This document shows positions 52,928 through 61,308 of a stretch of 64,000 nt of DNA, piece by piece. The DNA is from Palsa-892 sp963751615 (GTDB taxonomy: Bacteria; Pseudomonadota; Alphaproteobacteria; Rhizobiales; Xanthobacteraceae). A program made the position numbers and the translations under genes. Location: the NCBI GenBank assembly GCA_963751615.1, contig CAVVVG010000005.1, positions 1,550,001 to 1,614,000 of the forward strand, written 5' to 3'. Position 1 is the first letter of the stretch, and every line of letters begins with the position of its first letter. The notes under the pieces were generated by a model that was not told the origin of the DNA, ran no database searches, and saw only the letters and a list, made by a program, of their open reading frames with translations.

Positions 52928-53728
52928 GTGATTTCCATCAACAGTCCAAAGCGATTTCGATCGCTTTTCGTTTCCGACCTCCATCTCGGTATGCGCGGCT
53001 CTCAAGCCGATAAATTTCTCGATTTCCTTCGGCACCATGCAGCAGACACCATCTATCTCGTCGGCGATATTGTCGATGGATGGGCACTAAAATCGAGCTG
53101 GTATTGGCCGCAGGCCCACAATGACGTGGTTCAAAAACTGTTGCGCAAGGCTCGAAAGGGAACGCGCATTATTTATGTTCCGGGCAATCACGACGAATTT
53201 TTGCGTGACTACTATGGGTTCCATTTCGGTGGAGTCGAAGTGCTTGAACATGTAATTCACCAAGGTGCCGATGGCCGCCGATTTCTCGTAATTCACGGCG
53301 ACCTGTTCGATATTGTCGTCAAGCACGCGCGCTGGCTCGCATTGCTCGGCGACAAGGCTTACGACATGGCTATTACGGCGAACACACTCTTCAACAATTT
53401 GCGCCGAAAGTCTGGGCTTCCCTACTGGTCTCTTTCTCAGTGGGCCAAACTCAAGGTCAAAAACGCCGTTAATTTCATCGGCGATTACGAAACCGCTCTA
53501 CTACATGAGGCTGTAAGGTATGGCGTCGACGGCGTGATATGCGGCCACATCCATCATGCCGCCATTCGCAATGACAACAAGTTAATCTACGTTAATTGCG
53601 GCGACTGGGTCGAGAGCTGTACAGCCGTTGCGGAGCAATTCGATGGCCGGCTCGAGATTATAACGTGGACGCACACGCAACAATTTGGCGAAGACCTCGA
53701 ATTGCTCACCGAGTCGCAGGTCGCGTAA
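52928..53728 (+). CDS. PlcP/LpxH-like metallophosphoesterase
   Basis: A 266-residue calcineurin-type phosphoesterase with all metal motifs: VSDLHLG (D17, H19), VGDIVDGW (D47), GNHDEFL (N87, H88), IHGDLFD and CGHIHHA. It resembles LpxH but the pattern GDIVDGW with WPQAHNDVVQKLLRKARKG is that of PlcP, the phosphate-starvation phospholipase C of rhizobia that cleaves phosphatidylcholine to diacylglycerol. A diacylglycerol-using glycosyltransferase diverges from it and phoR follows 84 bases downstream, both favouring PlcP over the lipid A enzyme. The start is GTG 52928. Annotation as UDP-2,3-diacylglucosamine diphosphatase would be the standard automatic name. Confidence 0.8.
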   Translation: MISINSPKRFRSLFVSDLHLGMRGSQADKFLDFLRHHAADTIYLVGDIVDGWALKSSWYWPQAHNDVVQKLLRKARKGTRIIYVPGNHDEFLRDYYGFHFGGVEVLEHVIHQGADGRRFLVIHGDLFDIVVKHARWLALLGDKAYDMAITANTLFNNLRRKSGLPYWSLSQWAKLKVKNAVNFIGDYETALLHEAVRYGVDGVICGHIHHAAIRNDNKLIYVNCGDWVESCTAVAEQFDGRLEIITWTHTQQFGEDLELLTESQVA

Positions 53729-53812
53729 TGCTGAACGATATCGCGTTACAGATCGTCGAAAAGGTCTACACTCGTTGGGCGCCACGGCCCTTTGCTCGCG
53801 CTAGAGGAGGCC

Positions 53813-55075
53813 ATGAATACGAATTCCGTGCCAGAGAATTCCGCGCGCCCTTATGCGCATCCGCTGCGCGGCCGTTGGATTGCAGCATTGGGCCTGCTCG
53901 CGATTTTAGTCGCTACGGCTCTTGGCTGGCTACCGGCGTTTATCGCTCTTCCAGGAGTTGCCATTGTGGCCGTCTTCATTGCCCTGGAAATGAAAACGAC
54001 CTCCCGTGGGTTGGCAGTCGTCCTGCCGAAAGTTGGATCGCCGCGAACGAATGAGTTTGGCGCTCAGCTCGCCACTATGATCGATGCGCTTCCAGACCCC
54101 GCGCTTGTCGTCGACGGAAGAAATGAATTGCTTGCGGGTAATGTCGCCGCAACTGCCGTATTCGGAAGCCTGCGCATAAATGAGCCGATATCCTTGACCC
54201 TTCGAAACCCCCAAATTGTCGAAGCCTTGGATAAAGCCACGACAGGTATTGCGCAAAATTTCGAGATCAATGAACAGTTTCCGGTCGAGCGTTCACTTGA
54301 TGCACATGTGGCTCCGCTGGTTTTCGGTGAGGAACAACCGAATCTCTTTTTGCTCACATTCCGCGATCGCACTCAGGAAAAACGTATTGAACAAATGCGC
54401 GTTGATTTTGTCGCGAATGCGAGCCACGAACTGCGGACGCCGCTTGCTTCGATCTCCGGATTCATTGACACGTTGCGAGGTCCCGCGCGCGACGATCCAG
54501 TCGCGCGCGGGAAATTCCTTGGTATTATGAGCGATCAGGCCCGCCGGATGTCGCAACTGATCGACGATCTGATGTCATTGTCCAAGATCGAATTAAGCCT
54601 TCATCTGCAGCCGCAGACCAAAGTGAATCTTGCTGACATCTTGGATCGCGCCTGCGATGCCATGAGCCCTCTTGCCAAGGAACGCAATGTGACGCTTGGC
54701 GTGAAGCGGCAGACCGCAAAGCTAGAAGTTTATGGTGATCAGGATGAGCTGATCCGCGTTTTCGAAAATTTGATCCAGAATGCGCTGAAATTCGGCGCCG
54801 CCGGCAAATGTGTGGAAGTGACGTTGAGCGCCGATGGAGACGAGGCGCTGGTCGCCGTCCGGGATTTCGGACCCGGCATCGCGCCCGAGCATTTGCCGCG
54901 ACTAACGGAGCGTTTCTATCGAGTGGATGTGGAACAAAGCCGGGCACAGGGCGGAACCGGTCTTGGACTTTCCCTGGTGAAGCATATTTTGGCCCGCCAC
55001 CGCGGACGCCTCACAATCGAGAGCGAGCCAGGTAAAGGGGCGATATTCACAGCCCGTATCCCAGTTGCCCGTTGA
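53813..55075 (+). CDS. phoR: Phosphate regulon sensor kinase PhoR
   Basis: A 420-residue membrane histidine kinase. Two close hydrophobic segments (about residues 22-58), a PAS-like region (ATMIDALPDPALVVDGRNEL), then HisKA with H205 in ANASHELRTPLASISGF, and the ATPase boxes LIQNALKFG, VRDFGPGIAPEHLPRL and GGTGLGLSLVKH. It phosphorylates PhoB when phosphate is low and is held inactive through PstSCAB-PhoU. GAGGAGG before ATG 53813 is a strong ribosome site, so the upstream TTG is not used. pstS follows after 117 bases containing a Pho box. Confidence 0.94.
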   Translation: MNTNSVPENSARPYAHPLRGRWIAALGLLAILVATALGWLPAFIALPGVAIVAVFIALEMKTTSRGLAVVLPKVGSPRTNEFGAQLATMIDALPDPALVVDGRNELLAGNVAATAVFGSLRINEPISLTLRNPQIVEALDKATTGIAQNFEINEQFPVERSLDAHVAPLVFGEEQPNLFLLTFRDRTQEKRIEQMRVDFVANASHELRTPLASISGFIDTLRGPARDDPVARGKFLGIMSDQARRMSQLIDDLMSLSKIELSLHLQPQTKVNLADILDRACDAMSPLAKERNVTLGVKRQTAKLEVYGDQDELIRVFENLIQNALKFGAAGKCVEVTLSADGDEALVAVRDFGPGIAPEHLPRLTERFYRVDVEQSRAQGGTGLGLSLVKHILARHRGRLTIESEPGKGAIFTARIPVAR

Positions 55076-55101
55076 ACTGCTAGCCTTTTCAAAGGGATAA
55101 A

Positions 55102-55119
55102 TTGTCATTTGGTTGTCAC
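55102..55119 (+). promoter_or_regulatory. Pho box of the pstS operon
   Basis: TTGTCAT (55102-55108), spacer TTGG, TTGTCAC (55113-55119): two direct half-sites with an exact 11-base period, differing from CTGTCAT/CTGTCAC only at the first base. About 9 bases on is CATAAA (55128-55133) as -10. This is where phosphorylated PhoB should activate pstSCAB-phoU-phoB. Confidence 0.85.
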
Positions 55120-55192
55120 GTAAAATTCATAAATTGATTGCGGGGCAGGCCTAGCACCTCAGAACATGAAAAGAGAGCAGAGGTCATCAGCC

Positions 55193-56248
55193 ATGAAGCT
55201 TCCGGGCGTCATCCTTTCAACCGTATTCGTAATCGCGGGCACGCTGCTCGCGGGTGAGACACGCGCCGCCGAGATTTCCGGCGCCGGCGCGACATTCCCC
55301 TATCCGATCTACGCCAAATGGGCCGACGCTTATAAGAAGCAGACCGATTTTGGGCTGAACTATCAGTCAATTGGTTCGGGTGGCGGCATCAAACAGATCA
55401 AGGCAAAGACCGTCACCTTCGGTGCATCCGATATGCCATTGAAGCCCGCCGAACTGCAAGAAGCCGGTCTTGTCCAATTCCCCACCGTAATCGGTGGCGA
55501 TGTCCCCGTCGTCAATCTTGAAGGCATCAAGTCTGGCGATCTCAAACTCGACGGCAAGACGCTCGCTGACATTTTCCTTGGAAAAATCACCACGTGGGAT
55601 GACCCGTCGATCAAAAAACTCAACCCGAGCGCAAATCTGCCAAGCCAGGCAATTGCGATCGTCCATCGCTCGGACGGTTCAGGCACCACGTTTATCTGGA
55701 CAGACTATCTTTCGAAGGTCAGCGCTGAGTGGAAAGAGAAGGTTGGCGCGAATACGGCAGTCGAGTGGCCGCTCGGTATTGGCGCTAAGGGTAACGAAGG
55801 CGTCGCCAACAACGTTATGCAGACCAAGGGTTCGATCGGTTATGTTGAGTTCGCCTACGCCAAGCAGAACAAAATGGCGACCGTCGATATGATCAACAAG
55901 GACGGCAAAACGGTATCGCCGAACGCTCAAGCATTCCAGGCAGCCGCCGCCAATGCCGATTGGGCAAAGGCTGAAGGATATTACGTCATTCTGACCGATG
56001 AGCCCGGCGCGAATAGCTGGCCAATAGCCGGTGCGACCTTCATCCTCATTCACAAACAGCCCGTTGATGCTACCGCCGCCGCGGAAGCTCTCAAATTTTT
56101 CGACTGGGCTTACAAGAACGGTGGCAAAATGGCCGAGGAGCTCGACTACGTGCCAATGCCTGCAAGCGTGGTCTCGCTGATCAAGAAGACGTGGATGGAG
56201 CAGATCAAGGGCGCTGACGGAAAACCGGTACTCGCGATTACGATGTAA
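55193..56248 (+). CDS. pstS: Phosphate ABC transporter substrate-binding protein PstS
   Basis: A 351-residue periplasmic phosphate-binding protein. Signal peptide MKLPGVILSTVFVIAGTLLA, cleavage near TRAA. Phosphate-site loops are SGAGATFPYPIYAKWADAYK, SIGSGGGIKQIKAKTVTFGA and HRSDGSGTTFIWTDYLSKV. Start ATG 55193 with AGAGG upstream is preferred to ATG 55166. It is followed by a strong hairpin before pstC, which should give more PstS than membrane components. Length and order match the pst operon of other proteobacteria. Confidence 0.96.
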   Translation: MKLPGVILSTVFVIAGTLLAGETRAAEISGAGATFPYPIYAKWADAYKKQTDFGLNYQSIGSGGGIKQIKAKTVTFGASDMPLKPAELQEAGLVQFPTVIGGDVPVVNLEGIKSGDLKLDGKTLADIFLGKITTWDDPSIKKLNPSANLPSQAIAIVHRSDGSGTTFIWTDYLSKVSAEWKEKVGANTAVEWPLGIGAKGNEGVANNVMQTKGSIGYVEFAYAKQNKMATVDMINKDGKTVSPNAQAFQAAAANADWAKAEGYYVILTDEPGANSWPIAGATFILIHKQPVDATAAAEALKFFDWAYKNGGKMAEELDYVPMPASVVSLIKKTWMEQIKGADGKPVLAITM

Positions 56249-56288
56249 GCGTTACGTTGGAATGTGAGTTGCGTAGCGTTTGTGAGTA

Positions 56289-56328
56289 AAGCCGGGAGGC
56301 CGGAAATTTAGCCGGCCTCCTTTGGCTT
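56289..56328 (+). terminator. Hairpin between pstS and pstC (partial terminator/attenuator)
   Basis: GGAGGCCGG (56295-56303) pairs perfectly with CCGGCCTCC (56312-56320) across an 8-base loop, and AAGCC (56289-56293) with GGCTT (56324-56328) lengthens the stem. Only a weak T-stretch follows. Such hairpins behind pstS usually limit read-through and protect the 3' end of the pstS message. Confidence 0.7.
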
Positions 56329-56354
56329 GGGTTCGGGGTGTGGGTGAAAGTGCG

Positions 56355-57332
56355 ATGGCCGCGTTAACGCTGGAAGCAGTTGATGTTGTCGGGCGCTCGA
56401 AGATCTTCAGGCGCCTCATCGCAACAGATTCTTTCTTTAAATATCTCACCCGTGCTGCGGCAATCTTGGTTCTTGCGATTTTGTTGGGCGTGTTCATTTC
56501 ACTCGCCGTAGGGGCCTGGCCCGTTTTCCGCGCCTTCGGTCTCGATTTTCTGACAATGCAGACCTGGAACCCGGTGACCGAGAAGTTCGGTGCGCTCGCC
56601 CCAATTTATGGCACCATCGTCACGTCGTTCATTGCCATGCTGATCGCGATCCCCGTAGGCGTCGGGATCGCGATTTTCTTGACCGAGCTTTGCCCCTATT
56701 TCCTTCGTCGACCGATCGCGATTGCCATCGAGTTGCTCGCGGGCATCCCCAGCATTATCTACGGGATCTGGGGCCTTTTCGTCTTAGCGCCGTTTCTGCA
56801 GCAACACGTGCAGCCCGCGCTGATCAATTTCTTCAGCGGCGTGCCCGGGTTGAATCAATTGTTCGCTGGGCCACCCTATGGCATCGGCATATTCACGGCC
56901 GGCCTTGTTCTTGCGATCATGGTCATCCCATTCATTAGTTCGATTTCGCGCGATGTCTTCGAAACAACTCCGGCCGTTTTGAAAGAATCTGCTTATGCTA
57001 TCGGCTGTACGACATGGGAAGTGATCTGGAACGTGGTGATTCCCTACACCCGAGCGGGCGTACTCGGCGGCGTGATGCTCGGCCTTGGCCGCGCGCTCGG
57101 CGAAACGATGGCCGTGACCTTTGTGATTGGCAATGCGCACAAGATTGCCGGTTCAATTCTTGCGCCCGGAACGACGATCTCAGCGACCATCGCCAATGAA
57201 TTCACCGAAGCGGTCGGCGATCTCTATTCCTCTTCGCTGATTGCCCTTGGTTTCATTCTGTTCGTGATCACATTCACCGTACTCGCGATTGCTCGCTACA
57301 TGCTTGCTCGACTTGAACTGAAAACAATTTGA
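56355..57332 (+). CDS. pstC: Phosphate ABC transporter permease PstC
   Basis: A 325-residue inner-membrane permease with about six to seven helices (first at about residues 36-56). Family blocks: FGALAPIYGTIVTSFIAMLI, LLAGIPSIIYGIWGLFVLAP and the EAA-like LKESAYAIGCTTWEVIWNVV, then GLGRALGETMAVTFVIGN. ATG 56355 is preferred to the TTG at 56322, which would overlap the hairpin. pstA starts 4 bases after the stop. Confidence 0.95.
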   Translation: MAALTLEAVDVVGRSKIFRRLIATDSFFKYLTRAAAILVLAILLGVFISLAVGAWPVFRAFGLDFLTMQTWNPVTEKFGALAPIYGTIVTSFIAMLIAIPVGVGIAIFLTELCPYFLRRPIAIAIELLAGIPSIIYGIWGLFVLAPFLQQHVQPALINFFSGVPGLNQLFAGPPYGIGIFTAGLVLAIMVIPFISSISRDVFETTPAVLKESAYAIGCTTWEVIWNVVIPYTRAGVLGGVMLGLGRALGETMAVTFVIGNAHKIAGSILAPGTTISATIANEFTEAVGDLYSSSLIALGFILFVITFTVLAIARYMLARLELKTI

Positions 57333-57336
57333 CCCC

Positions 57337-58176
57337 ATGGATCGTTACACTCGCCGTCTCACGCGCAATAAAATCTGGCTCGGTCTCTCCGTTGGCGCGG
57401 CTGCTTTTGGGCTGTTTTGGCTTTCCATAATTCTCTCGACGCTTGTCTGGAACGGAATTGCCGGATTTAACTTAAATGTCTTTACCCAAATGACGCCACC
57501 ACCAGGGGGCGCCGGCGGACTGCTGAATCCTATCATCGGCAGCCTAATTTTGACTGTTCTTGCGGTTGCGATCGGCACACCCATCGGCATTTTCGCTGGC
57601 ACCTACATGGCGGAATACGGCCGTTATGACCGCCTCACTTTCTTGATCCGCTTCATCAACGATATTCTTCTCTCCGCGCCTTCGATTATCATCGGGCTTT
57701 TTGTTTACGAAGTCCTCGTCGTCCCCATGGGTCACTTCTCGGGTTTGGCAGGTGCGGTCGCGCTTGCCATGATCGTGATCCCTGTCGTCGTGCGTACGAC
57801 TGAAGACATGCTGCTGCTTGTCCCGAACCAGATGCGGGAAGCTGCTTCGGCGCTCGGCGCCCCACAATGGTTCGTGATCTCGCGTGTGGCTTATCGCGCG
57901 GCGCGCACCGGCATGATTACTGGCGTTCTTCTTGCGATCGCCCGAATCTCTGGCGAAACCGCGCCGCTTTTGTTCACCGCGCTCAATAACCAGTTCTGGA
58001 GCGTCAACCTGAACGCTCCGATGCCGAGCCTGCCGGTCGTGATCTTCCAATTCGCGCTCAGCCCATATCCGGACTGGCAGCAACTCGCCTGGACGGGTGC
58101 TCTGATCATTACCATCGCGGTCTTGGGGTTGAGCATGCTCGCCCGCGCGCTCACGGCGAAGGGAGTCGAACAATGA
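57337..58176 (+). CDS. pstA: Phosphate ABC transporter permease PstA
   Basis: A 279-residue permease partner of PstC with six helices. Markers are GGLLNPIIGSLILTVLAVAI, NDILLSAPSIIIGLFVYEVL, the EAA-like loop MREAASALGAPQWFVISRVA and ARISGETAPLLFTALNNQ. The ATG is 4 bases after pstC, and its TGA overlaps the pstB ATG (ATGA), giving coupled translation. Confidence 0.95.
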   Translation: MDRYTRRLTRNKIWLGLSVGAAAFGLFWLSIILSTLVWNGIAGFNLNVFTQMTPPPGGAGGLLNPIIGSLILTVLAVAIGTPIGIFAGTYMAEYGRYDRLTFLIRFINDILLSAPSIIIGLFVYEVLVVPMGHFSGLAGAVALAMIVIPVVVRTTEDMLLLVPNQMREAASALGAPQWFVISRVAYRAARTGMITGVLLAIARISGETAPLLFTALNNQFWSVNLNAPMPSLPVVIFQFALSPYPDWQQLAWTGALIITIAVLGLSMLARALTAKGVEQ

Positions 58177-58973
58177 ATGCAATTGCAGTGCGCGCGACCA
58201 CGGCTGAAATACTGAGCACGCGCGAAAAAATGACAATTCGAGATCTTTCCTTTTTCTATGGGGCGGAAAAGTCGCTGAAGAACATCAATCTCACGTTTCA
58301 CGAACGCCAGGTATCGGCCCTGATCGGCCCCTCGGGCTGCGGCAAGTCTACGCTGCTGCGCATTCTGAACCGTATCTATGCGATTTATCCCAATCAGCGC
58401 GCCGAAGGTGAAATATGGCTCGATGGCGAGAATATTCTTCTCCCGGCTCAGGATGTGAATATGCTGCGCGCGAAAGTTGGGATGGTTTTCCAGAAGCCAA
58501 CACCCTTTCCGATGACGATCTACGAGAACGTCGCCTTCGGCGTTCGCCTTTACGAAAAACTTTCACGCGCCGAGATGGACGATCGTGTACAAAGCGCGCT
58601 GACTAAGGCCGCCCTTTGGGAGGAAGCGAAGGATCGCCTCGGCACCTCTGCCCTCGGTCTTTCAGGCGGGCAGCAGCAGCGTCTTTGTATCGCACGCACC
58701 ATCGCAGTGAAGCCGCAAGTGATTCTGCTCGACGAAGCGACTTCCGCGCTCGATCCAATTTCGACCGCCAAAATCGAAGATTTGATCGATGAGTTGAAAC
58801 AGGATTTCACCATCGTGATCGTGACGCATAACATGCAGCAAGCGGCGCGCGTCGCGGATCGCACCGCGTTTCTGTATCTTGGTAGCCTTGTCGAGGAGGG
58901 GCCAACAAGTCAAATTTTCAGCACTCCAAAAGACCGCCGTACACTCGATTACGTCACCGGACGATTCGGCTGA
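58173..58973 (+). CDS. pstB: Phosphate ABC transporter ATP-binding protein PstB
   Basis: A 266-residue ATPase that drives phosphate uptake. Walker A GPSGCGKSTLLRILNR, signature LSGGQQQRLCIARTIA, Walker B VILLDEATSALDPIS and the switch His in TIVIVTHNMQQAARV. The start overlaps pstA by 4 bases. PstB is also the contact through which PhoU is believed to silence PhoR when phosphate is plentiful. Confidence 0.97.
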   Translation: MNAIAVRATTAEILSTREKMTIRDLSFFYGAEKSLKNINLTFHERQVSALIGPSGCGKSTLLRILNRIYAIYPNQRAEGEIWLDGENILLPAQDVNMLRAKVGMVFQKPTPFPMTIYENVAFGVRLYEKLSRAEMDDRVQSALTKAALWEEAKDRLGTSALGLSGGQQQRLCIARTIAVKPQVILLDEATSALDPISTAKIEDLIDELKQDFTIVIVTHNMQQAARVADRTAFLYLGSLVEEGPTSQIFSTPKDRRTLDYVTGRFG

Positions 58974-58984
58974 GGATATTTGGC

Positions 58985-59698
58985 ATGACCGAGCACACCG
59001 TTTCATCTTATGACACTGAACTCCGCGATCTTGGCCGAATGGTTACTGAAATGGGCGGGCGTGCAGAAAAGGCGGTCGCAGATTCCGTAACAGCACTGCT
59101 AAAGCGTGACGCCGAACTCGCGGAACGAATTATTGCCGGCGATAATTCGATGGACTCGCTTCAGCGAGAGATCGAGGAGGCTGCGGTTAACATGATCGCA
59201 CGCCGCCAGCCGATGGCGAACGATTTGCGTGAAATAATCTCGGCAATCCGGATTGCGAGCGATCTTGAACGCGTCGGCGATCTCGCAAAAAATACCGCAA
59301 AACGCGTGTTGGCACTTGATGCCGATTATCAGGCCCGAAAACCACTCCGCGGATTGGAACACATGAGCGGAATGGCGCTTCAGCAGCTGAAAGCGGTTCT
59401 CGATGCGTATAGTGCCAAGGATGACGTTAAGGCTATGGCTGTCTGGAAACGCGACGGCGAGATCGACGCGCTTTATACGTCGCTCTTTCGCGAATTGCTC
59501 ACTTATATGATGGAAGATCCCCGCCGGATCACTGCTTGCACACATCTTTTGTTTGCCGCCAAGAATATCGAACGGATCGGCGATCACGCGACGAATATAG
59601 CCGAAACCGTTCATTATCTTGTTGTCGGCGAGCTAATTGCCGACGAGCGCCCGAAGTCCGATACAACAAGTGTAGCGAAAATCAGTAAGTCGCGCTGA
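58985..59698 (+). CDS. phoU: Phosphate signalling protein PhoU
   Basis: A 237-residue all-helical protein of two PhoU repeats (about residues 15-105 and 120-215). Each has a metal-type helix: IRIASDLERVGDLAKNTAKR in the first and AKNIERIGDHATNIAETVHY in the second. It links PstB to PhoR and represses the Pho response in phosphate excess. It follows pstB by 11 bases. Confidence 0.96.
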   Translation: MTEHTVSSYDTELRDLGRMVTEMGGRAEKAVADSVTALLKRDAELAERIIAGDNSMDSLQREIEEAAVNMIARRQPMANDLREIISAIRIASDLERVGDLAKNTAKRVLALDADYQARKPLRGLEHMSGMALQQLKAVLDAYSAKDDVKAMAVWKRDGEIDALYTSLFRELLTYMMEDPRRITACTHLLFAAKNIERIGDHATNIAETVHYLVVGELIADERPKSDTTSVAKISKSR

Positions 59699-59712
59699 TA
59701 CAGTACTGTAGC

Positions 59713-60414
59713 ATGAAGCCGCACATATTGATTGCCGAGGATGAAGAAGCGCTTGCAACGCTGCTTCGCTACAACCTTGAAAGAGAAGGTTTCGAGGTCG
59801 AGACGGTTGGTCGTGGTGATGACGCAGATATACGTCTCAAAGAGAGGACACCTGATCTGGCCATTCTCGATTGGATGCTACCGGGATTTTCCGGGATCGA
59901 ACTTACGCGCCGCCTTCGCTCGCGTCCCGAAACCGCACGTTTGCCGATTGTGATCCTTACCGCGCGTGGCGAAGAGGCGGAGCGCGTACGCGGGCTTGCA
60001 ACTGGCGCCGACGATTATGTTGTGAAGCCATTTTCTGTACCGGAGTTGATTGCGCGTGTTCATGCGTTGCTTCGCCGGGCAAAACCGGAGCAGATCGCGA
60101 AGACGTTGAAAGTGGGCGAAATCGAAATTGATCGCGATAAGAAGCGGGTGCATCGCGCCGGCCGCGAGATCGAACTTGGGCCAACCGAATTTCGTCTGAT
60201 TGAATTTTTATTGATGAGTCCCGGCCGCGTATTTTCGCGCCAGCAGCTGCTCGATGGCGTTTGGGGTCGTGACGTTTACATCGACGAGCGCACTGTCGAC
60301 GTGCACGTTGGCCGTTTGCGTAAGGCGCTGTCGCGCGGCCGCGAGATCGATCCGATTCGGACTGTGCGTGGGTCAGGCTATTCGTTCAACGAGCGGTTTT
60401 CAGAAAAAATCTGA
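59713..60414 (+). CDS. phoB: Phosphate regulon response regulator PhoB
   Basis: A 233-residue OmpR-type regulator. The receiver has acidic pocket E9-D10, phospho-acceptor D53 (AILDWMLPGFSG), T83 and K105 (VVKPFSVPELIARV). The winged helix (from about 130) ends VHVGRLRKALSRG and IRTVRGSGYSF, the DNA-contact helix and wing. It binds Pho boxes such as that at 55102-55119. In this operon phoR is at the front and phoB at the end. It ends 3 bases from the convergent gcrA stop. Confidence 0.97.
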   Translation: MKPHILIAEDEEALATLLRYNLEREGFEVETVGRGDDADIRLKERTPDLAILDWMLPGFSGIELTRRLRSRPETARLPIVILTARGEEAERVRGLATGADDYVVKPFSVPELIARVHALLRRAKPEQIAKTLKVGEIEIDRDKKRVHRAGREIELGPTEFRLIEFLLMSPGRVFSRQQLLDGVWGRDVYIDERTVDVHVGRLRKALSRGREIDPIRTVRGSGYSFNERFSEKI

Positions 60415-60417
60415 ACC

Positions 60418-60912
60418 CTAGCCGTTCCGCATTGCGCGCCGCTCGCGCCGACGCTCGGCGAGCGGCTGATAGGCGATACGCGCGTGATATGGACAATAGG
60501 GTGTCGCCATTTTCGTCTGCGAGCCGCAATAGGCAAAGTCTTCGGCACCAGGGTCGCCGATCGGCCAGCGGCAGGTCGCTTCCGAAAGCTGCGTGATGGA
60601 AACCCGCGGACCCATTGGCACGATATTGGCGAGCGGATCGCCGTCAGGTTCGTATTCCGCCTCATAGGAGGGCATCAGCGCCGTGTTACCGTTGAAGCGC
60701 ATGCGGGGCCGCATAGAAGCTGTGCGCGCCTTGCGCTGACGCGGAACGGTTGAAGATGGGCTTTTGGCCCGACCCGAGAGGCCGAGGCGGTGCACTTTGC
60801 CGATCACGGCGTTGCGGGTGACACCGCCAAGTTCGCCCGCGATCTGGCTTGCCGACAAACCGTCGGTCCAGAGTTTTTTCAGCAATTCGACCCGTTCGTC
60901 TGTCCAACTCAT
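60418..60912 (-). CDS. gcrA: Cell cycle regulator GcrA
   Basis: A 164-residue protein. It begins MSWTDERVELLKKLWTDGLS, then IAGELGGVTRNAVIGKVHRL, the GcrA DNA-binding domain, and ends with a Cys/His-containing part (CRWPIGDPGAEDFAYCG) that contacts sigma-70 RNA polymerase. GcrA activates promoters bearing GANTC sites methylated by CcrM. ATG 60912 is the family start; the frame stays open to 60960. Its own upstream spacer has five GANTC sites. Confidence 0.95.
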   Translation of the reverse strand: MSWTDERVELLKKLWTDGLSASQIAGELGGVTRNAVIGKVHRLGLSGRAKSPSSTVPRQRKARTASMRPRMRFNGNTALMPSYEAEYEPDGDPLANIVPMGPRVSITQLSEATCRWPIGDPGAEDFAYCGSQTKMATPYCPYHARIAYQPLAERRRERRAMRNG

Positions 60913-61201
60913 GGCCAAGGCTCCCCCGAGCGCAGTGTTGCCGGCCGCCGCCGTATCCATCGACAGAATCCCCCAAAGTGGCCGGAATCGGGTCTGCCCC
61001 CGCTCCAGCTGGTTGACTTAAAACGCTACTCTGAGAAACGTCCGCCGCACGAAATGTCGTATTCGACGAAGCATAAGCTACAATATACAGACTCATAACG
61101 ACAAGAGTCCTTTGGCAATCCATGCTTTTTTCCCCAGAATGAGGGCCGTTGTCCCCAAGAAGTGCGGTGTTTACGTGAAAAAATGAGGATTCCGTGCCGA
61201 G

Positions 61202-61229
61202 TTGACACGTCAGGCTGCTGAAATAGATT
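61202..61229 (+). promoter_or_regulatory. argD promoter
   Basis: TTGACA (61202-61207) and TAGATT (61224-61229) with a 16-base spacer; a near-consensus sigma-70 promoter. Transcription would start near 61236, which rules out translation from the upstream TTG at 61228. Confidence 0.7.
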
Positions 61230-61233
61230 GATT

Positions 61234-61266
61234 AAAGTGCCGCTCGTACCGCCGGGCGGCACCTTT
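61234..61266 (+). other. Hairpin at the 5' end of the argD message
   Basis: GTGCCGC (61237-61243) pairs with GCGGCAC (61256-61262) over a 12-base loop; AAA before and TTT after (61234-61236, 61264-61266) extend it. It falls at the predicted transcript start and may stabilise the 5' end or act as an attenuator. Confidence 0.5.
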
Positions 61267-61308
61267 CATTTGGAACCGAACCAATATTCGCGGGTCCGGG
61301 AGGCGGCT

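Larger units (their letters stand above)
60913..61308. promoter_or_regulatory. gcrA-argD divergent spacer with five GANTC sites
   Basis: No gene is supported in these 396 bases. GANTC, the CcrM methylation sequence, occurs at 60966, 60985, 61090, 61105 and 61188, about five times the chance rate. The spacer also has the argD promoter and a hairpin near its right end. The gcrA promoter should be on the left half. Confidence 0.6.

Noticed and set aside
61228..61308. Longer argD starting at TTG 61228
   Set aside because: The near-consensus promoter places the transcript start at about 61236, after this codon, and the added residues are not typical of ArgD.
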